64,000 nucleotides of DNA from Delftia sp. PS-11 (lineage in GTDB: Bacteria; Pseudomonadota; Gammaproteobacteria; Burkholderiales; Burkholderiaceae_C), in contig NZ_JACSYA010000002.1 in the NCBI RefSeq assembly GCF_029870285.1, forward strand, positions 124,001 through 188,000. Direction: 5' to 3'. Of the stretch, positions 60,477 to 64,000 are shown in pieces. A program made the translations under genes and the position numbers. How positions within the stretch are numbered: position 1 is the first letter of the stretch; each line of letters starts with the position of its first letter. The notes beneath the pieces are model-generated. The model searched no databases. It was not told the DNA's origin and saw nothing but the letters and a program-made list of their open reading frames with translations.

Positions 60477-62114
60477 TTGCAAGCCCCCACCACTGTCCGG
60501 CCCGCAGAGGCCCACCAGGGCGCCACGCCCGCCGCCGCGCACACCGTGCGCCATGCCGTGATCGCCATGCTGCGCGAGCTGGGCATGACCCGCATCTTTG
60601 GCAATCCGGGCTCGACCGAGCTGCCGCTGTTTCGCGACTATCCCGAAGATTTTTCGTATGTGCTGGGCCTGCAGGAGACCGTGGTCGTGGGCATGGCCGA
60701 CGGCTATGCCCAGGCTACGCGCAATGCCAGTTTCGTGAACCTGCATTCGGCCGCCGGCGTGGGCCATGCCATGGCCAATATCTTCACGGCCTTCAAGAAC
60801 CGCACGCCGATGGTGATCACGGCGGGCCAGCAGGCGCGCTCTCTGCTGCAGTTCGACCCTTTCCTGCATTCCAGCCAGGCCACCGAGCTGCCCAAGCCCT
60901 ATGTGAAGTGGAGCTGCGAGCCTGCGCGTGCCGAGGATGTGCCCCAGGCGCTGGCGCGCGCCTACTACATCGCCATGCAGGAGCCGCGCGGCCCGGTGCT
61001 GGTGTCGATTCCGGCCGACGACTGGGACAAGCCCGCCGAGCCTGTCACGCTGCGCCATGTGGGCTTCGAGACCCGGCCCGATCCGCGCACCCTGGCCCTG
61101 ATCGGCGAGGCGCTGGACGCGGCGCGCGCGCCCGCCCTGGTGGTGGGCGCGGCCGTGGACCGGGGCCTGGCCTGGGATGCCGTGGTGGCCCTGGCCGAGC
61201 GCCACCAGGCGCGCGTTTTCGTGGCGCCCATGAGCGGGCGCTGCAGCTTTCCCGAGGACCATCCGCTGTTTGCCGGTTTTCTGCCGGCCATGCGCGAGCG
61301 CATCGTGCAGCTGCTGGGCGGCCATGACGTGGTGTTCGCCGTGGGCGCTGCGGCCTTTACCTACCATGTGGAAGGCGAGGGGCCGCACATCCCCGAAGGC
61401 ACGGCGCTCTACCAGCTGATCGAAGACCCGGCCATTGCTGCCTGGGCACCCGTGGGCACGGCCGCCGTGGGCAATATCCGCATGGGGGTGCAGGAGCTGC
61501 TGCAGCGCCCGGCCCTGGCACAGCGCGCAGCGCCTGCGCGCAGGCCTGCAGCCCCTGTGCCTGCCGCGCCCGCTGCGGGCGAACGCATGTCGGTGGCCTT
61601 TGCCATGCATACCCTGGCGCAGGTGCGCAGCCGCCACAGCATCGTGGTGGAGGAGGCGCCCAGCGCCCGCCCCACCATCCAGACCTATCTGCCCATCTTC
61701 CACTCTGGCACCTTCTACACCATGTGCAGCGGCGGGCTGGGCCACAGCATGCCGGCGGCCGTGGGCGTTGCGCTGGCCCGGCCCGAGGCCAAGGTGGTGG
61801 CCGTCATCGGCGATGGCTCTGCCATGTATGCCATCCAGGCGCTGTGGAGCGCGGCCCAGCTGCGCCTGCCCGTCACCTTCGTGATCCTCAAGAACCGCCG
61901 CTATGCGGCGCTGCAGGACTTCGCCCATGTCTTCGGCTACCGCGACGGCGAGAAAGTCGAGGGCACGGAGCTGCCTGATATCGACTTCGTGGCGCTGGCG
62001 CGCGGCCAGGGCTGCGACGGCGTGCATGTCGAGGAGGCGTCCCGCCTGGCCGATGTGCTGTCGGCGGCGCTGGCCAATCCCCGCCCCACCGTGGTCGAGG
62101 TCGAGGTCGCCTGA
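60477..62114 (+). CDS. ThDP-dependent decarboxylase, benzoylformate decarboxylase-like
   Basis: This is a 545-residue enzyme starting at TTG with CAGGAGA six bases upstream; no other start with a ribosome site is seen. GNPGSTELPL (Ser), VLGLQE (catalytic Glu), NLHSAAGVGHAM (His) and FPEDHPLFAG (His) align with Ser26, Glu47, His70 and His281 of P. putida benzoylformate decarboxylase. The ThDP motif is IGDGSAMYAIQALW to KNRRY. It decarboxylates aromatic or branched 2-oxo acids to aldehydes. The linker near residues 345-370 is Ala/Pro-rich. Confidence 0.88.
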   Translation: MQAPTTVRPAEAHQGATPAAAHTVRHAVIAMLRELGMTRIFGNPGSTELPLFRDYPEDFSYVLGLQETVVVGMADGYAQATRNASFVNLHSAAGVGHAMANIFTAFKNRTPMVITAGQQARSLLQFDPFLHSSQATELPKPYVKWSCEPARAEDVPQALARAYYIAMQEPRGPVLVSIPADDWDKPAEPVTLRHVGFETRPDPRTLALIGEALDAARAPALVVGAAVDRGLAWDAVVALAERHQARVFVAPMSGRCSFPEDHPLFAGFLPAMRERIVQLLGGHDVVFAVGAAAFTYHVEGEGPHIPEGTALYQLIEDPAIAAWAPVGTAAVGNIRMGVQELLQRPALAQRAAPARRPAAPVPAAPAAGERMSVAFAMHTLAQVRSRHSIVVEEAPSARPTIQTYLPIFHSGTFYTMCSGGLGHSMPAAVGVALARPEAKVVAVIGDGSAMYAIQALWSAAQLRLPVTFVILKNRRYAALQDFAHVFGYRDGEKVEGTELPDIDFVALARGQGCDGVHVEEASRLADVLSAALANPRPTVVEVEVA

Positions 62115-62144
62115 GGCGCGGTCATGCACTGCGAGGACACGGAA

Positions 62145-63083
62145 ATGAGCATGGAAAACACGATAGGCATCCTGGGCGCGGGCGCCATGGGCACTTTGTT
62201 CGCAGCCCGGCTGGCCCGCATCGGGCTGGATGTGACGATGGTCGATGTCAACGACGAGCTGCTGCAAGCGCTGCGCCGCGACGGCGCGCGCTGCCACGCC
62301 GACGAAGGCCTGCTGCAGGCCCCGGTCCGGGCTGCGCGCGCAGAGCAGCTGGAGGCGGGCCCGGCGCTGTGGCTGGTCTTCACCAAGTCGGCCCATACGC
62401 GCTCTGCACTGCAGGGCATTGCCCACCTGATTGGGCCGGACACGCATTTCCTGAGCCTGCAAAACGGCATCGGCCATGCCGATGTGCTGCGCGAGCTGGT
62501 GCCTGCGCAGCGTGTGGCCGTGGGCGTGACGACCTGGCCTGCGCGCGTGATATCGCCGGGCGAAGTCAGCTCGCTGGGGCAGGGGGGCATCCGCTTCATG
62601 CCGCTCGATGGCGTGCCGGGGGCGGTCTTCGAGCGGCTGGCCAGCGATCTCAACCGCGCCGGCATGCATTGCCGCATCGATCCGCAGGTGCAGGAAGCCA
62701 TCTGGGAGAAGCTGGCCTTCAATGCGGCTTTCAACGGCGTGTGCGCATTGACGCGCCAGCCCGTGGATGGCCTGGCCACTCCCATGGGCGAAGGCCTGCT
62801 GCAGCGTGTGCTGGCCGAGGTGCTGGCCGTGGCCCATGCCCATGGCGTGGCAGCCAGCGCCGAGCGTGTGAATGCGGCCGTGCGCGATGCGCTGGCGCAC
62901 CACCGTGGCCATCAGCCTTCGATGCTGCAGGACCTGCTGGCAGGCCGGGCCACAGAAACCGGCGCCATCCATGGCGCCGTGCTGCAGGTAGCCGACCGCC
63001 TGGGCATTGCGGTGCCCGTGACCCGCACGCTCTATGAACTGGTCAGCCTGTCCGGCCATGCCGGTGCCATAGCGCCGCGCTGA
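62145..63083 (+). CDS. ketopantoate reductase-like (PanE/ApbA family) protein
   Basis: This is a 312-residue NADPH-dependent reductase. The Rossmann motif is GILGAGAMGTLFAARL, with NDELLQALRRDGAR next and FTKSAHTRSAL in the family position. The C-terminal lysine region is AIWEKLAFNAAFNGVCAL (catalytic Lys, then Asn). GAGGA lies seven bases before the ATG at 62145. True pantothenate synthesis is only one option; operon partners suggest reduction of a 2-oxo acid related to the decarboxylase substrate. Confidence 0.85.
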   Translation: MSMENTIGILGAGAMGTLFAARLARIGLDVTMVDVNDELLQALRRDGARCHADEGLLQAPVRAARAEQLEAGPALWLVFTKSAHTRSALQGIAHLIGPDTHFLSLQNGIGHADVLRELVPAQRVAVGVTTWPARVISPGEVSSLGQGGIRFMPLDGVPGAVFERLASDLNRAGMHCRIDPQVQEAIWEKLAFNAAFNGVCALTRQPVDGLATPMGEGLLQRVLAEVLAVAHAHGVAASAERVNAAVRDALAHHRGHQPSMLQDLLAGRATETGAIHGAVLQVADRLGIAVPVTRTLYELVSLSGHAGAIAPR

Positions 63084-63151
63084 CGATGAAGGCCGCGGCC
63101 CGCCACGGCAGGCTGCGGCATGTGAACCACAAGACAGTACGAGGAGACACA

Positions 63152-64000
63152 ATGCAGAGAAGACACGCGCTCAAGGCGGGGCTGGCCGCAGGCATGCAGC
63201 CGCTGCTGGGCATGGGGGCGGCCATGGCCCAGTCTGGCAAGCCGATCGAATGGGTGGTGGGGTTTGCCGCAGGCGGCGGCTCGGATGCCGTGGCGCGCAG
63301 CGTGGCCGAGGTCTGGGGCAGGTCCCTGGGCCGCACGGTGGTCGTGATGAACAAACCGGGGGCGGGCACCAATATCGCCGCAGAGTATGCGGCGCGCACA
63401 CGCGAGCTGGGCAATCTGGTGTTCACCGCAGACTTTGCCACGCTGGCCGCCAACCCGCACCTGTTCCGCAAGCTGTCCTACAACGCTGAAAAGGACTTCG
63501 TGCCCATCGGCCTGCTGGCGCGCTTTCCGCTGTTTCTGGTGGTCGGCAACCAGCTGCCCGTGCACAACCTGCAGGAGTTCTCGGCCTGGGCCCGGTCGCA
63601 GTCCTCGGCCATCAGCTACGGCAGCCCCGGCCTTGGCACGCCCCACCACCTGGCGACGGAACTGCTGTCGCAGCGCATGGGCGTCAAGATGGTGCATGTG
63701 CCTTACCGCGGCGCGGGGCCGGCACTGATCGACGTGATCGGCGGGCAGCTGCCCTTCATGCTGGCCGACAGCGCAGCGGCTGCCCAGCATATCGCGGCCG
63801 GCAAGGTCCGGGCCATCGGCGTGGCCAGCGCGCAGCGGCTCAAGAGCCATCCGGAGGTGCCGACGCTGGCCGAGCAGGGCCTCAAGGATTTCGAGGCCCA
63901 TGCATGGCAGGGGCTGGTGGCGCCAGCGGGCACCGATGAGGCCACGGTGCATGCCTGGTCCGAGGCGCTGCAGCAGGCGCTGCGCTCGCCCGCCGTGCAG
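63152..64000 (+). CDS. Bug family (TTT) periplasmic binding protein, 3' end cut by the window
   Basis: The first 283 residues of a receptor are visible. The signal is QRRHALKAGLAAGMQ to AMAQ. Landmarks are IEWVVGFAAGGGSDAVARSV, MNKPGAGTNIAAEYAA and VHVPYRGAGPALID. GAGGAGA precedes the ATG. About 45 residues are missing from the end. It is likely co-expressed with the ThDP enzyme and PanE-like gene and may import their 2-oxo or aryl acid substrate. Confidence 0.92.
   Translation, partial: MQRRHALKAGLAAGMQPLLGMGAAMAQSGKPIEWVVGFAAGGGSDAVARSVAEVWGRSLGRTVVVMNKPGAGTNIAAEYAARTRELGNLVFTADFATLAANPHLFRKLSYNAEKDFVPIGLLARFPLFLVVGNQLPVHNLQEFSAWARSQSSAISYGSPGLGTPHHLATELLSQRMGVKMVHVPYRGAGPALIDVIGGQLPFMLADSAAAAQHIAAGKVRAIGVASAQRLKSHPEVPTLAEQGLKDFEAHAWQGLVAPAGTDEATVHAWSEALQQALRSPAVQ

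Noticed and set aside
60408..63152. 914-codon minus-strand frame opposite the ThDP enzyme and PanE-like gene
   Set aside because: Both opposite genes have clear catalytic motifs; the antisense product is His/Gly/Gln-rich without any fold signature.

Overview
The window reads as chromosome of a GC-rich betaproteobacterium in the order Burkholderiales, most likely Comamonadaceae (Delftia/Comamonas/Acidovorax type). The basis is GC-rich coding sequence with short intergenic gaps, six Bug-type (tripartite tricarboxylate transporter, TTT) receptors, a betaproteobacterial trimeric porin, a NadQ-NadC pair and many LysR regulators. Species cannot be fixed from the sequence alone. I see no rRNA, tRNA, CRISPR array or intact insertion sequence.

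Layout. (1) 1-5.8 kb is core genome: an M61 peptidase (cut by the window edge), DsbC, a UbiH-type hydroxylase, a MOSC protein and YchF with its terminator. (2) 6.1-11.65 kb is a five-gene defence island: a ribbon-helix-helix protein, a C5 cytosine methyltransferase, a McrB-like AAA+ NTPase, a McrC-like DUF2357/PD-(D/E)XK nuclease and a Vsr nickase, an architecture close to GTP-dependent LlaJI/BsuMI restriction. It abuts a dead AlbA_2-type gene carrying a nonsense codon. (3) 12.4-20.05 kb is a LysR regulator divergent from a tightly packed catabolic operon (CaiB, FAH, Bug, DUF1185, VOC, ALDH, nitroreductase, tautomerase) that ends in a perfect 18-bp hairpin.

(4) 20.26-33.4 kb is a surface-glycan or glycoprotein locus: a TPR/beta-barrel outer-membrane protein, a FecR-domain protein, a GT4 glycosyltransferase, four methyltransferases, a 1730-residue TPR-GT41-GT2-GT4 fusion and GDP-mannose 4,6-dehydratase. 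An AT-rich patch at about 31.5-32.9 kb ends inside gmd, which suggests a recombinant gene. (5) 33.4-39.9 kb holds two small regulated clusters of hydrolases with orphan Bug receptors (LysR-controlled and TetR-controlled).

(6) 40.3-50.7 kb is an organosulfur scavenging locus. Three MetQ-like binding proteins and MetNI import substrate. Two SfnB-type flavoproteins, a DszA/NtaA-type monooxygenase and SsuD would split C-S bonds, with MsuE supplying FMNH2. (7) 50.8-56.4 kb contains a MarR regulator, an amidohydrolase, a tannase-family lipoprotein, a porin and a Bug receptor, plausibly an aromatic-ester utilisation module. (8) 56.5-59.4 kb contains NadQ, NadC and a Bug receptor, with two matching 17-bp palindromes at nadC. 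(9) 59.5-64 kb contains a LysR regulator, a benzoylformate-decarboxylase-like ThDP enzyme, a ketopantoate-reductase-like protein and a Bug receptor cut by the window end.

The strongest candidates for undescribed biology are the tri-glycosyltransferase fusion with its TPR-barrel/FecR partners, the restriction island with its putative RHH controller and operator array, and the NadQ-linked Bug receptor that could import an NAD precursor.
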